64,000 nucleotides of DNA from Heyndrickxia oleronia (GCF_017809215.1 NZ_CP065424.1:2760001-2824000); one strand, 5' to 3'. Positions 1-8,717 are shown, counted from the first letter of the stretch. Program-made: numbers and translations. Notes: generated by a model from the letters alone, not told the origin.

Positions 1-65
1 ACTGGAATTTTTTAATAACTAGTTTAAAATAGATAAAAAGTACATAATTTTAGGAGGGTCCTATA

Positions 66-506
66 ATGAAACTTACCGTTTATTTAGCTGGTCAAATACA
101 TGATAATTGGCGAGAAAAATTAATTCAAATGGCTGAAGAAAAAGAACTACCATTAGAGTTTGTGTCTCCACAAACAGACCATGATTTATCGGATTCTATC
201 GGGGAAAACATTTTAGGAAAACAGCCTGGCCCACTTTATAAGGACGATGCTGCATCTAGTATTAATAACTTTCGCACACAGGTTCTTATGCAAAAATCTG
301 ATGTAGTGATTGCTTTATTTGGTGAAAAGTATAAACAGTGGAACACAGCAATGGATGCTAGTACTGCAATTGCTTTAAATAAACCAACAATTATTGTCCG
401 TCCAGAGTCTTTAATCCATCCATTAAAGGAGCTTTCAAATAAAGCTAATGTAACTGTCGAAACAATTGAACAGGCTTTAGAAGTGTTAGCATATATATAT
501 GAATAA
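66..506 (+). CDS. ytoQ: YtoQ family protein
   Basis: A 146-residue protein matching the YtoQ family, a Rossmann-like fold related to nucleoside 2-deoxyribosyltransferases. The opening MKLTVYLAGQIH and the central SDVVIALFGEKYKQWNTAMD region are characteristic; a stretch near residue 105 (ALNKPTIIV) resembles the strand-loop where the related enzymes bind nucleotide. The biochemical role of YtoQ is not established, so no reaction is assigned. The start is fixed by AGGAGGG about seven bases upstream. It stands alone and is closed by its own terminator. Confidence 0.85.
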   Translation: MKLTVYLAGQIHDNWREKLIQMAEEKELPLEFVSPQTDHDLSDSIGENILGKQPGPLYKDDAASSINNFRTQVLMQKSDVVIALFGEKYKQWNTAMDASTAIALNKPTIIVRPESLIHPLKELSNKANVTVETIEQALEVLAYIYE

Positions 507-513
507 TGTTGGT

Positions 514-547
514 AACGGATTCGATTTTCATCGGATCCGTTTTTCTT
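514..547 (+). terminator. Intrinsic terminator after ytoQ
   Basis: A 12-bp stem (AACGGATTCGAT with ATCGGATCCGTT, one G-T pair) around a four-base loop runs into a T-rich tail (TTTTTCTTT) just after the ytoQ stop codon. Confidence 0.85.
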
Positions 548-721
548 TCTCCACCTAAAATTACAAATCACCAAAACGTCTTATTTTTAATTTTAAGCCC
601 CTCTCAACACTCATTAATACCCCGATATGCAATTCCGATTTAAACACCATCAGAAAGCCTGTAAAGCTTCTTAAAATCGCTGTAAAAAGTTAATAAATAG
701 CCGTTTTTACTATGAATTATA

Positions 722-730
722 TGTTATAAT
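722..730 (+). promoter_or_regulatory. Extended -10 promoter of the MATE gene
   Basis: TGTTATAAT is a perfect extended -10 element (TG-N-TATAAT). No convincing -35 is seen at 17 bp, which is usual for extended -10 promoters. A start near 737 would give a leader of roughly 150 bases before the MATE start codon. Confidence 0.5.
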
Positions 731-809
731 TAATAGTGTAATAGCTCTTTATAAATCGAATAATTTTATGAACCGAATTGTTTAAATACAAGTAAAGGAG
801 TTGGAATTT

Positions 810-842
810 TTGTATTTTTATTTTACCATTATTTTACATTAA
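810..842 (+). CDS. Possible 10-codon leader peptide before the MATE gene
   Basis: AAAGGAG at 794-800 is followed nine bases later by a TTG that opens a ten-codon ORF (MYFYFTIILH) ending in TAA. The ORF runs through the first arm and the loop of a perfect inverted repeat, and its stop codon touches the second arm. This layout resembles leader peptides that control antibiotic-resistance genes by ribosome stalling. No translation evidence exists, so it may be chance. Confidence 0.35.
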   Translation: MYFYFTIILH

Positions 843-852
843 TGGTAAAATA
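819..852 (+). promoter_or_regulatory. Perfect 12-bp inverted repeat in the MATE leader
   Basis: TATTTTACCATT at 819-830 and AATGGTAAAATA at 841-852 are exact inverse complements separated by ten bases. It could be a repressor operator or an RNA hairpin in the leader. The downstream SD (AAAAGGATG) is not part of the stem, so simple SD masking is not evident. Confidence 0.6.
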
Positions 853-884
853 ATTATATTTTTAGACTTTAAAAGGATGAGTAT

Positions 885-2237
885 ATGAATAATCGTATGA
901 ACGAACGTTTCTCTAATGAAAGTATTCCTAAATTATTGCTTTCATTAGCTACTCCTGCAATTGCGGCACAATTAATTAATGCGTTATATAATATTGTTGA
1001 TCGAATGTTTATTGGAAGAATGCCTGAAACTGGTACTCTAGCATTAACTGGTCTTGGTGTTGTATTTCCGATTACAATGATCATTTCAGCATTTGCAGCA
1101 CTAGTTGGCTATGGTGGAGCTCCACTTGCTTCAATTAAGTTAGGAGAAGGAAAGCCTAAAAAGGCTGAAGAGCTACTTGGAAGCTGTTTCCTTATGCTTT
1201 TACTCCTATCAATGATTTTAACCACCATTTTCTTAATCTTTAAATCACAAATATTAGTATTATTTGGAGCGAGCCCTGATACATTACCTTTCGCCAATTC
1301 TTATTTAGGAATATATTTGATTGGAACAATTAGTGTCTTGATCTCATTAGGCTTAAACCAATTCATTGCTGCACAAGGGTTTGCCAAAACCGCAATGATT
1401 ACTGTGTGTGTCGGTGCAGTCCTTAATACAATCCTTGATCCTCTATTTATATTTTGTATGAACATGGGAGTTAAGGGCGCTGCAATTGCTACAATTATTT
1501 CACAAACTATGTCAGCTGTATGGGTCATTTGCTTTCTCACATCGAAACGCAGTTATTTGCGACTTCGATTTAAAAATTTGTTTCTTAGACCAAAAGTAAT
1601 AACTAGTATTCTCGCATTAGGACTATCTCCTTTCATTATGCAATTTACCGAAGGATTAATTCAGATAATATTCAACACTTCTCTTTCTCGTTTTGGTGGA
1701 GATTTATATGTTGGCTCAATCGGGATCATGAGTAGTCTTATGCAACTTTTCTCACTTCCATTATCTAGCTTTGCACAAGGTGCGCAACCGATAATTGGCT
1801 ATAACTATGGAGCTGGTAACTATTCACGAGTAAAAGCTACGATTAAGTATTGTGTTATCTTTTGCGCCTCTCTAGGCTTACTTATGTGGAGTATTGCTAT
1901 TTTTCTCCCACAGCTTCCAATAAGAATTTTCACAAACGATATAAACTTAATCAATCTAACGATGCACCTTATGCGAATCTTCTTTTTAGGTACTTGTATT
2001 TACGGAATTCAATTAGCATTACAACAGGTATTTATTGCTCTTGGTCAAGCTAAGGTTTCAATATTCATTGCTGTTTTTCGTAAGATGATCTTGCTTATAC
2101 CACTAGTATTTATCCTTCCAACATTCATTAGTCCAAAAACAGATGCGGTAATTATTGCGGAGCCTATTTCAGACTTTTGTGCTGCACTTACTTGTTGTGT
2201 ATTGTTTTCGTTAAAGATAAAAAAGCTACTGAAGTAA
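885..2237 (+). CDS. MATE family efflux transporter
   Basis: A 450-residue, about 12-helix membrane protein of the MATE (NorM/DinF) family, which exports cationic drugs and other organic compounds in exchange for H+ or Na+. Family signs include the N-terminal LLSLATPAIAAQLINALYNIVDRMFIGR segment with the conserved pattern before helix 2, and the internal pseudo-duplication with AQGAQPIIGYNYGAGNY near residue 300, the MATE signature. It resembles the MepA-like branch. The leader holds a promoter, a possible leader peptide and an inverted repeat, which suggests inducible expression. The substrate is not inferable. Confidence 0.9.
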   Translation: MNNRMNERFSNESIPKLLLSLATPAIAAQLINALYNIVDRMFIGRMPETGTLALTGLGVVFPITMIISAFAALVGYGGAPLASIKLGEGKPKKAEELLGSCFLMLLLLSMILTTIFLIFKSQILVLFGASPDTLPFANSYLGIYLIGTISVLISLGLNQFIAAQGFAKTAMITVCVGAVLNTILDPLFIFCMNMGVKGAAIATIISQTMSAVWVICFLTSKRSYLRLRFKNLFLRPKVITSILALGLSPFIMQFTEGLIQIIFNTSLSRFGGDLYVGSIGIMSSLMQLFSLPLSSFAQGAQPIIGYNYGAGNYSRVKATIKYCVIFCASLGLLMWSIAIFLPQLPIRIFTNDINLINLTMHLMRIFFLGTCIYGIQLALQQVFIALGQAKVSIFIAVFRKMILLIPLVFILPTFISPKTDAVIIAEPISDFCAALTCCVLFSLKIKKLLK

Positions 2238-2258
2238 AAGCAATATATAAAACGATAA

Positions 2259-2302
2259 TAAAAAAATCACAACCATTTTTTTTTTAAAAAATTGGTTGTG
2301 AT
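2259..2302 (-). terminator. Terminator for the minus-strand small zinc-ribbon gene
   Basis: ATCACAACCA at 2266-2275 pairs with TGGTTGTGAT at 2293-2302. The T run lies on the minus strand (2259-2265), so this ends leftward transcription and not the MATE transcript. Confidence 0.7.
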
Positions 2303-2409
2303 TATCTCCTTAAAATATTCATGAACCAACAAAAAATAACTAAATCTTTCCCTTGCTTATATTATTATCTAATTAATTTTTACTCCATAGAAAATATAAA
2401 TAACTTAAA

Positions 2410-2574
2410 CTACTTAAAAAAATTCTTAATTGCTTCTAATCGTATTTTATGACTACAATCATCGCAACAATATTTACTCTTTCTATTTATCTTAAACCTC
2501 TTATAAGCATTGGTTCCCTCATATACTTTAAAGTCCTTTTTACAACTAAAACAATTAACTTCATAATAGTTCAT
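2410..2574 (-). CDS. 54-residue zinc-ribbon-like small protein
   Basis: A short ORF with two cysteine pairs: NCFSC at residues 7-11 and YCCDDC at 35-40, followed by a basic helix (HKIRLEAIKNFFK). This is the layout of a small treble-clef or zinc-ribbon protein, similar in style to YlaI-type proteins; I do not recognise the exact family. An AGGAGG lies upstream, but at about 16 bases from this ATG. A nearer ATG opens only a two-codon frame. It follows the DUF1835 gene by 68 bp and precedes a terminator, so the two may be co-transcribed. Confidence 0.6.
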   Translation of the reverse strand: MNYYEVNCFSCKKDFKVYEGTNAYKRFKINRKSKYCCDDCSHKIRLEAIKNFFK

Positions 2575-2642
2575 ATCATTCTTTGATTACCTCCTTTCAA
2601 TTAATATTACCTGAATTGCTTTTATTTCTTAACTTAAGTAAA

Positions 2643-3734
2643 TTATCTCAATTTGACACTATAATGTCTCATCGATTTTGGTATTCCCTTTAATTCTAAC
2701 GTACCGCTATAGACAAGATGTCTAATTCTATATTCTAAAAATATTGGATAAATGGACGGATTGAGATCAAATAGGTGACCGATTAATTCTCCAGTTACTA
2801 TAAATTCCTTTTGGCCACGCTTCTCATGAAGATCCTTTAATGTGTTTAGAATAAAGGAATCGTAATAATCCTCAGGAACCTCTTTGATTTCTTGTTTAGT
2901 ATATATTCGTAATACATTTTTCGAACGCAAAAGGTTTTCCCATTCTTTTACAAATTGGATTCTATCTTGGATTGACAAAATTTGATCGAAAGTATGTTTT
3001 TCATAAATGTCTTTCAAATCCTCTGGCGTTAATTGGCTAGAGTACGTTAATTTTTGATTTTTATCTACAGATTTATGCAGTGCATTCGTGTTCAATAGAT
3101 AGATCTTATTGGGTTTATTTTTTAAAAGATGTAGAATGAAACGAAGACAAATTTGTTCATCTGCATTGTCTCCATACCAAAGATAAATCGGTGATTGTTC
3201 AGGAATGTCATTAATTTCTCTAATTGAGTTCTTGAATGTAACTTGATAGGCATAATCATCGCTTTCAAAGTTAATATGCTCAAATAGCCATTCATTCCGA
3301 TAATTGATTCCAGCTTCTTCATTAATTTTCCACAGTGGTCCGATCGATAATAAACCGGGAAAACCAATAACTCGTTTTGGTTGATCTAAACCTACCCGTA
3401 TGCAACCAGCTGCCGATTCTGAACAAGCTATATGAATCGGAATTGTTTTATCATATAGCATTTTTTTATACTTGTGTATTTGGTGATTAATTTTATCAAG
3501 CATAATCAAATATCTCTCCTGCGCTATTAAATAGCTCCTTCCCTCAAGAGGCTTACTTTCCGTATGAAGAAATGTATCAAATACATCTCCTTCTTCAAGT
3601 ATATACGTTTCCCATTGGCCACTACTATGTAATTCATCTATCTGTAAATAGCTGTTAGATTCAATTTTATAAACAAATACTATATTTGAATCAACTAAAA
3701 AATAAATGTAAGGATGATAATCTTTTGTTTTCAA
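2643..3734 (-). CDS. DUF1835 and DUF3658 domain protein
   Basis: A protein of about 363 residues. The middle (IHIACSESAAGCIRVGL through FPGLLSIGPLWKI and later LWYGDNADEQICLRFILHLL) matches DUF1835. The last ~100 residues (ELIGHLFDLNPSIYPIFLEY, then RIRHLVYSGTLELKG) match DUF3658. Both are Bacillus-enriched domains of unknown function. The TTG start at 3734 is preferred over an upstream GTG because GAGGAAGTG lies six bases before it and the GTG has no ribosome site. The N-terminal ~90 residues are not recognised. Confidence 0.8.
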   Translation of the reverse strand: MKTKDYHPYIYFLVDSNIVFVYKIESNSYLQIDELHSSGQWETYILEEGDVFDTFLHTESKPLEGRSYLIAQERYLIMLDKINHQIHKYKKMLYDKTIPIHIACSESAAGCIRVGLDQPKRVIGFPGLLSIGPLWKINEEAGINYRNEWLFEHINFESDDYAYQVTFKNSIREINDIPEQSPIYLWYGDNADEQICLRFILHLLKNKPNKIYLLNTNALHKSVDKNQKLTYSSQLTPEDLKDIYEKHTFDQILSIQDRIQFVKEWENLLRSKNVLRIYTKQEIKEVPEDYYDSFILNTLKDLHEKRGQKEFIVTGELIGHLFDLNPSIYPIFLEYRIRHLVYSGTLELKGIPKSMRHYSVKLR

Positions 3735-3854
3735 AATATTCACTTCCTCGTATAGATTCACAAGATATACTATTCGCTATGAATAAGTATTTTCCCTCTA
3801 CTTTTGTAGTTTTATCATGAAGAACGAGGCTCTATATGTTTAGCAACTAGATAA

Positions 3855-3908
3855 ATAAAAAAATCCTCTCTAAAAAATAGTTTTTCTACTACTTTATAGA
3901 AAGGATTA
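3855..3908 (-). terminator. Terminator after the dioxygenase gene
   Basis: On the minus strand AATCCTTTCTAT pairs with a near-complement TAGAGAGGATT and is followed by a seven-T run, 17 bases past the stop codon of the ring-cleaving dioxygenase. Confidence 0.75.
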
Positions 3909-3924
3909 TTATAGTTTTTTCTTA

Positions 3925-4902
3925 TTATTCTTTAATAAATTCTTTTGTACTTCTTACAGTATCAATTGGTCGAACTAAACTTTCGATTTCTTTTCTTTTT
4001 GGTTCTAGAAAAGGTGGTAAAGATAGTTTTTCCCCTAAGGTTTCATAAGGTTCGTCACCCATAAAACCTGGTCCATCGGTTGCAAATTCAAATAAAATTT
4101 GTGGTGCTACATTTGCATATAAAGATTCAAAGAAATGTCTGTCCACATAGCCAGAAGTTGGGAAACGGAAGGATTGCATTCTTTGAATCCATTCTTCTAG
4201 CACGGAACGATCTTCAACACGAAAGGCAGCATGATGTACAGTTCCGAACCCTTGTTGGGCACGCGGAAGGATAACATTGTGCTCTACTATTACTTGCGCA
4301 CCATTTCCACCTTCTCCGACTTCAAATAAATGAAAAGAGCCTTCATGTGCAATCTCTTTAAATAAAAGAACCTTTTCCAGTACTTCTTTGAAGTAATCAA
4401 ATTCAGCAATGCGGACAAAAATTGGTCCTAAGCCTGTAATAGCATACTCTAATGGTATCGGTCCTTTTTGCCATGGTGTACCTGAAGCAACCCCTTTATT
4501 ATTTTCATCAGAAATTAACTGATATTGTTGATCATCAAAATCGACAAATGAAAGAGTTTTTTTACCGAATTGCTCAGAGATGCCTGTATGTTTAACTTCT
4601 AAACGATCAAATCGTTTCACCCAATATTCTAATGCAGCATCTGTTGGTACACGGAAAGAAGTTTTTGATATTTCATTCGTTCCATGTTTCCCTTTTGGAA
4701 TACCAGGAAAATCAAAAAATGTCATATCTGTACCTGCACTACCGATATCATCTGCAAAGAAAAGATGGTAGGTTTGTATATCATCTTGGTTTACAGTTTT
4801 CTTAATTAAACGCATCCCTAGTACATAGGTGAAAAATTCATAATTCTTTTCTGCACTACTTGTAATTGCTGTTACATGATGGATTCCTTTTAAATGATTC
4901 AT
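3925..4902 (-). CDS. Ring-cleaving dioxygenase of the MhqO/MhqA type
   Basis: A 325-residue protein with two glyoxalase/extradiol-dioxygenase (VOC) repeats. The first begins at residue 3 with LKGIHHVTAITSSAEKNYEFF and the second near 150 with AITGLGPIFVRIAEFDYF. Metal ligands expected of the fold are visible: His8/His9 in the first repeat, HHAAFRV near 223 and the LFEFATDGPGF glutamate near 275. In B. subtilis such proteins (MhqA, MhqO, MhqE) belong to the MhqR regulon and detoxify quinones and diamide. The promoter here carries an MhqR-like operator, which supports the assignment. No mhqR gene is in the window. Confidence 0.88.
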   Translation of the reverse strand: MNHLKGIHHVTAITSSAEKNYEFFTYVLGMRLIKKTVNQDDIQTYHLFFADDIGSAGTDMTFFDFPGIPKGKHGTNEISKTSFRVPTDAALEYWVKRFDRLEVKHTGISEQFGKKTLSFVDFDDQQYQLISDENNKGVASGTPWQKGPIPLEYAITGLGPIFVRIAEFDYFKEVLEKVLLFKEIAHEGSFHLFEVGEGGNGAQVIVEHNVILPRAQQGFGTVHHAAFRVEDRSVLEEWIQRMQSFRFPTSGYVDRHFFESLYANVAPQILFEFATDGPGFMGDEPYETLGEKLSLPPFLEPKRKEIESLVRPIDTVRSTKEFIKE

Positions 4903-4998
4903 GTCTATTTCCTCCCTATTTTCCTCTGTTTCTATAGTAAAGTCCTATTGATTATTCTAGTTTACCCACAAGCTAAAAAAAATTATCTTTATTTAACA

Positions 4999-5016
4999 TA
5001 TCTCGAATTCAAGATA
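4999..5016. promoter_or_regulatory. MhqR-type operator
   Basis: TATCTCGAATTCAAGATA is an 18-bp near-palindrome with one mismatched pair. It matches the MhqR operator known from the B. subtilis mhq genes (ATCTCGAATTCGAGAT core). It starts just past the -10 box, where a bound repressor would block transcription of the dioxygenase. Confidence 0.8.
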
Positions 5017-5017
5017 A

Positions 5018-5046
5018 ATATTATCATAAACTCTGTTTTCTGTCAA
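5018..5046 (-). promoter_or_regulatory. Sigma-A promoter of the dioxygenase gene
   Basis: On the minus strand TTGACA (5041-5046) is followed after exactly 17 bases by TAATAT (5018-5023). The MhqR-like operator begins two bases further on. Confidence 0.8.
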
Positions 5047-5096
5047 AAAAATGACTTAGACAAAGGAGCATCAAGTAATTAGCTATCCTTTGCCTA

Positions 5097-5231
5097 AATT
5101 TCATATAGTCATTTGCTTCTGAAAAAGGACAATTACTGGCTTTTAATATTTAGCGGTTCTTATGAACGGTTTTAGACCGATTTATTAGTTAACACCCTAC
5201 TTAAAAAGGCAGCAATGTTTGAGAAAAAACT
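5097..5231 (+). repeat. Degenerate copy of the ~190-bp mobile repeat
   Basis: This intergenic stretch resembles the copies at 11.6, 23.9 and 32.9 kb. Shared blocks are TACTGGCTTTTA, GGTTCTTATGA and the right end GCAATGTTTGAGAAAA. It is shorter, and no clear target duplication remains, so it looks like an old copy. A hairpin (5055-5096) with the arms TTAGACAAAGGA and TCCTTTGCCTAA lies immediately to its left. Confidence 0.55.
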
Positions 5232-5243
5232 AATAAAAAAATA

Positions 5244-5783
5244 CTAATCATGTGGATTTATTATTGCTAATACTTGATGATCTTCCCAGTTTCCATTAAT
5301 TTTAACATTTTTCTTAGCAATTCCTTCTTTATGAAATCCGCCCTTCTCCAATACTCTAATGGAGGGAATATTATGAGGCATTACTCCCGCTTCAATTCTA
5401 TGTAATTTTAAATGATGGAACCCATACTCGACGATTAATTTAACAGCTTCTGTTGTATACCCCTTACCATTATGCTTTCGATCTAAGAAATATCCGATAA
5501 ATGCACTTTGAAGTGAACCTCGAAGTACTTGAAAAAGATTTATCGTCCCTATTAATTTCTGATTATCTGTTAAAAATATTCCAAAATAATATTGTTGATC
5601 CTCTTCTGCTTCCTTTTCTAATTTTTTAATCCATTCTATTTGTCCATCAAGTGTATAGAAATGATTAGAACGAATCATAGAGAACTTTTCAAAAAACTCG
5701 CGATTCTCCAATTGTAGGTTTAGAGATGCCTGAGCATCAGTAGATTTTAATGGCTTTAAAAAAATAGATTTGCCCACCAACAA
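5244..5783 (-). CDS. GNAT N-acetyltransferase, RimJ/RimL type
   Basis: A protein of about 179 residues. The C-terminal half carries the acetyl-CoA loop (RKHNGKGYTTEAVKLIVEY) and the RIEAGVMPHNIPSIRVLEKG block typical of RimJ/RimL-like acetyltransferases, which acetylate protein N-termini or small amines. The start is drawn at a TTG eight bases behind GGGAG; an upstream GTG at 5798 lacks a ribosome site, and a TTG and GTG just inside are alternatives. The substrate is unknown. Confidence 0.8.
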   Translation of the reverse strand: MLVGKSIFLKPLKSTDAQASLNLQLENREFFEKFSMIRSNHFYTLDGQIEWIKKLEKEAEEDQQYYFGIFLTDNQKLIGTINLFQVLRGSLQSAFIGYFLDRKHNGKGYTTEAVKLIVEYGFHHLKLHRIEAGVMPHNIPSIRVLEKGGFHKEGIAKKNVKINGNWEDHQVLAIINPHD

Positions 5784-5811
5784 ATGAATCACTCCCACGT
5801 CTTTTTATAGT

Positions 5812-5853
5812 AAAAACAAAACCCATTCCAACAATGAGCAATCTGGAATGGGT
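5812..5853 (-). terminator. Terminator after the M24 peptidase gene
   Basis: ACCCATTCCA (5821-5830) pairs perfectly with TGGAATGGGT (5844-5853). On the minus strand it is followed by TTTTGTTTTT. Confidence 0.85.
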
Positions 5854-5859
5854 CTCCGT

Positions 5860-7104
5860 TTATTTATTCATAAATGCTTCGATTTCCTCTACAGTTCGGA
5901 TAATATCCTTCGAAAGAATTTCATTTCCATCCTCGGTCACAAGGACATCGTCTTCAATTCGAATTCCAATCGCTTCTTCTTCAATATACAATCCTGGTTC
6001 AACTGTTAGAACCATTCCAGGTTGTAGGATTAAATCCTTATAAGTACCTACATCATGAGTGTCTAAGCCAAGGAAATGGCTAACACCATGATAATAATAT
6101 TTACTGATTTCACTTTCTTCTTTAATCAGTCCCACTTTTATACATTCTTCAGCAAGAACCTTTTTGGTATGCTCATTTAATTTAGCAAATGCTACACCTG
6201 GCTTTATTAATGCTGTCGTTTCCTTAAGTGCTTTTAAAACAATATTATAGTAAGTTTTTTGCTTTTCAGTGAACTTCCCATTAACAGGGAAAGTAAAACT
6301 AATATCTGCACTATAGTAACCGTATTGAGCACCTAAATCTAATAATACTAAGCTTGCATCCTCCGTTTTTGAATTATTTTTATCATAATGCAAAATCGTC
6401 CCATTTTTCCCACTTGCACAGATTGTTGGAAAGGCATAATCTATAACCCCATTAGACTTTAATATAAAGTCAAAATATGCTTCAAGCTGGTATTCCATCA
6501 TACCTGGCTTTGCATGTGCCATCATATGTTTAATGCCTTCATATGTAATATCAATTGCCTTTTTAATATTTTCGATTTCCTCAGGCTTTTTAAATACGCG
6601 TAGTTCAGAAATTATTGGATAAACATTTTTGATTTGCACATATGGGTAGTTTGCTTGTATTTTGCTCACAAATTGTTGAGCTTTCGTTGTATATGTATCC
6701 CATTCTCTTCTTTCAAGATCGAGATATAGATGATTTGACGAATCTGATAATAATGTCTGAGACAAAAATGAATCAAATTGATCAATATAACGAATGTCTG
6801 TTATACCTGATACTTCCGTCGCCTCAATTTCTGAAATTGTCTTCCCTACCCATTTTTCCATAAAAGGATCGGCTTTTTTTATAAAAAGATATTCCTCTAC
6901 CTTGTTATTCATCTTCTTCGCGAGAAACATAATATTCTGTTCATTGATTCCTGTTAAGTAATAAAAATGACGATTAGGAACAAATTTATAGGCCTCATCT
7001 GCTGATTTTTGTGGAGCAGATCCAGCAAATAAAATAAGTAAGGATTGATCTTCTAGATTATTATATAAATGTTGACGGTTTTGGACAAAGAAACTACTAT
7101 TCAT
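5860..7104 (-). CDS. Xaa-Pro aminopeptidase (M24B, PepP-like)
   Basis: A 414-residue cytosolic metallopeptidase that removes an N-terminal residue preceding proline. Residues 1-135 form the AMP_N (creatinase-like) domain, and from about 175 on lies the M24 pita-bread domain. All five dinuclear metal ligands can be placed: Asp256 and Asp267 (LLDLGAQ..SADIS), His343 (HGVSHFLGLDTHD), Glu369 (LTVEPGLYIE) and Glu384 (IRIEDDVLVT). Length fits the family. The ATG is preceded by GAGAGGAAA. It has its own terminator and is not linked to a partner. Confidence 0.92.
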   Translation of the reverse strand: MNSSFFVQNRQHLYNNLEDQSLLILFAGSAPQKSADEAYKFVPNRHFYYLTGINEQNIMFLAKKMNNKVEEYLFIKKADPFMEKWVGKTISEIEATEVSGITDIRYIDQFDSFLSQTLLSDSSNHLYLDLERREWDTYTTKAQQFVSKIQANYPYVQIKNVYPIISELRVFKKPEEIENIKKAIDITYEGIKHMMAHAKPGMMEYQLEAYFDFILKSNGVIDYAFPTICASGKNGTILHYDKNNSKTEDASLVLLDLGAQYGYYSADISFTFPVNGKFTEKQKTYYNIVLKALKETTALIKPGVAFAKLNEHTKKVLAEECIKVGLIKEESEISKYYYHGVSHFLGLDTHDVGTYKDLILQPGMVLTVEPGLYIEEEAIGIRIEDDVLVTEDGNEILSKDIIRTVEEIEAFMNK

Positions 7105-7214
7105 TGTATTTCCTCTCTTCTAAATAACTTTTATTTTAATATTCTCTAATTATATCATAATTTCTGAAATTTCAAGAGAACAGTAAATTTCATTGCCAAC
7201 GTTTTCAAATCTTC

Positions 7215-8717
7215 TCAAACTAGCTCAATTTCATTTGTACGCCCTTGATACCATTTATATACCATCCTAGCTATATCTGCTGGGACATCGCAAATTTCAT
7301 TATGATGAACTGGCTTCGCCCGATTTATAGTTGTAAAGGATGCCAGACCAAAAAATTTTTGAAAAAAGCTATATTTCACTTGCATTTCAATAATTTTATT
7401 TCGTTTTGAAATAAATAAAGAAGTATGGAAACTCCCCTTCTTTAATTGAATAAACTGTTCGTTTAGTGTGTATTGTGTATGATAAAAGTCAAAAACTCTT
7501 AAGGTATATATCCATATTAAGAGAATAAATGAGAGTACCCACCAAATTTGTTCAAAGCCAAATACAATTGGTTTAAAATAATACAATGCGAATGTGACCA
7601 CCACCCAAAACCAACTAGGTCGTAGCAAACGTACACATAAGGATCGTTTGGGTAAGCCTTTCATTTGTTTCGTTATTTCATAGGAAGGCAATATTTCCGT
7701 AATGATATCATAGGCTCGACTAACCGGTAAAAACGGAAAAAGTGAATTGACTTCATGCTTATCGTCTTCAATATTTGTATTGCCTGCACTAATCAATCGC
7801 ACCTCCGCAAGACCAAGAATACGTTTTAAAAGGGATTGTTTTATTTCAACTGCTTGGACTCTACTCTTTGTAATGGTAAATATCGTTTCCTCTAAGTATC
7901 CTTTTTTAATATAAATTTGATTGTCATCTGAAGAGATTTCATAATTGCCAAATTGAATAGAAGTTTTAACTATTCCGAAGATAAATGACAAAATTGTAAG
8001 GATAATAATTACCAGACCTAGTACCCATCTTGAATGAAGAATCAATGAAAGTACACCTTTTGCTTGAGCTTCCACATGAAAAATATCATCAATGTTTGAA
8101 TAAATCGAAATAATAAGTGGAATAAGCAAAAGAAAACTAAATGATGTGAGTGAAGCCTTTAATATATCTTTCTTCGTCGAACGAAAATGAATATGTTTTC
8201 CCTCATGACCGTCATTTTCTACATTAGAAGAGGTTAATGGCTTTATCTCAATTATTTCTTCTTTTCCTGATGCTACTTGATTTTTGATGTAATTTTCTAT
8301 TTGATCTGCCTTAACCGGTGTAATCACTTTAAATTCAACAGTGCTATCATCACTCGACATTCCCGTCTCAAAACGAATCGATGTGACTTGAAAAATCTTG
8401 TGTAAAAAGGAAGTTCTTCGATTAATATTTTGAATCTTAGAAAACGGTATTGTTTGAACCGTTTTAAGAAATATCCCTTTAGTGATATAAAAGGATGTTT
8501 CAGCAAGTTTATATTTATGTGTATACCACTTTAGTAAAATATAAATAACGGAATATCCAAACAAAATAATAAAGACGAATCTCCCATACTTAAAAAATAG
8601 AGAATCAGACCCATGCTTTATAACAAATAAAAAGATAATAAAGAAAAAGGAATTTTTTATGAGTTGAAATAGATCAAAAATGATAATAAGTGGATGATAT
8701 CGTTTAGTCGTATTCAT
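7215..8717 (-). CDS. ydbT: YdbT-like membrane protein with bacterial PH domains
   Basis: A 500-residue membrane protein of the YdbT family. Three bacterial PH (bPH2) modules are visible, each opening with a membrane pair and a Y-x-L-x-x-x-x-I-x-I-K-K-G-like strand: near residues 70 (YKLAETSFYITKGIF), 265 (YEISSDDNQIYIKKG) and 412 (QYTLNEQFIQLKKG). The B. subtilis ydbST pair helps tolerance to the amylocyclicin-type bacteriocin and belongs to stress regulons; the molecular role is unclear. The start codon overlaps the end of ydbS by four bases (ATGA), so the two are translationally coupled. Confidence 0.85.
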   Translation of the reverse strand: MNTTKRYHPLIIIFDLFQLIKNSFFFIIFLFVIKHGSDSLFFKYGRFVFIILFGYSVIYILLKWYTHKYKLAETSFYITKGIFLKTVQTIPFSKIQNINRRTSFLHKIFQVTSIRFETGMSSDDSTVEFKVITPVKADQIENYIKNQVASGKEEIIEIKPLTSSNVENDGHEGKHIHFRSTKKDILKASLTSFSFLLLIPLIISIYSNIDDIFHVEAQAKGVLSLILHSRWVLGLVIIILTILSFIFGIVKTSIQFGNYEISSDDNQIYIKKGYLEETIFTITKSRVQAVEIKQSLLKRILGLAEVRLISAGNTNIEDDKHEVNSLFPFLPVSRAYDIITEILPSYEITKQMKGLPKRSLCVRLLRPSWFWVVVTFALYYFKPIVFGFEQIWWVLSFILLIWIYTLRVFDFYHTQYTLNEQFIQLKKGSFHTSLFISKRNKIIEMQVKYSFFQKFFGLASFTTINRAKPVHHNEICDVPADIARMVYKWYQGRTNEIELV

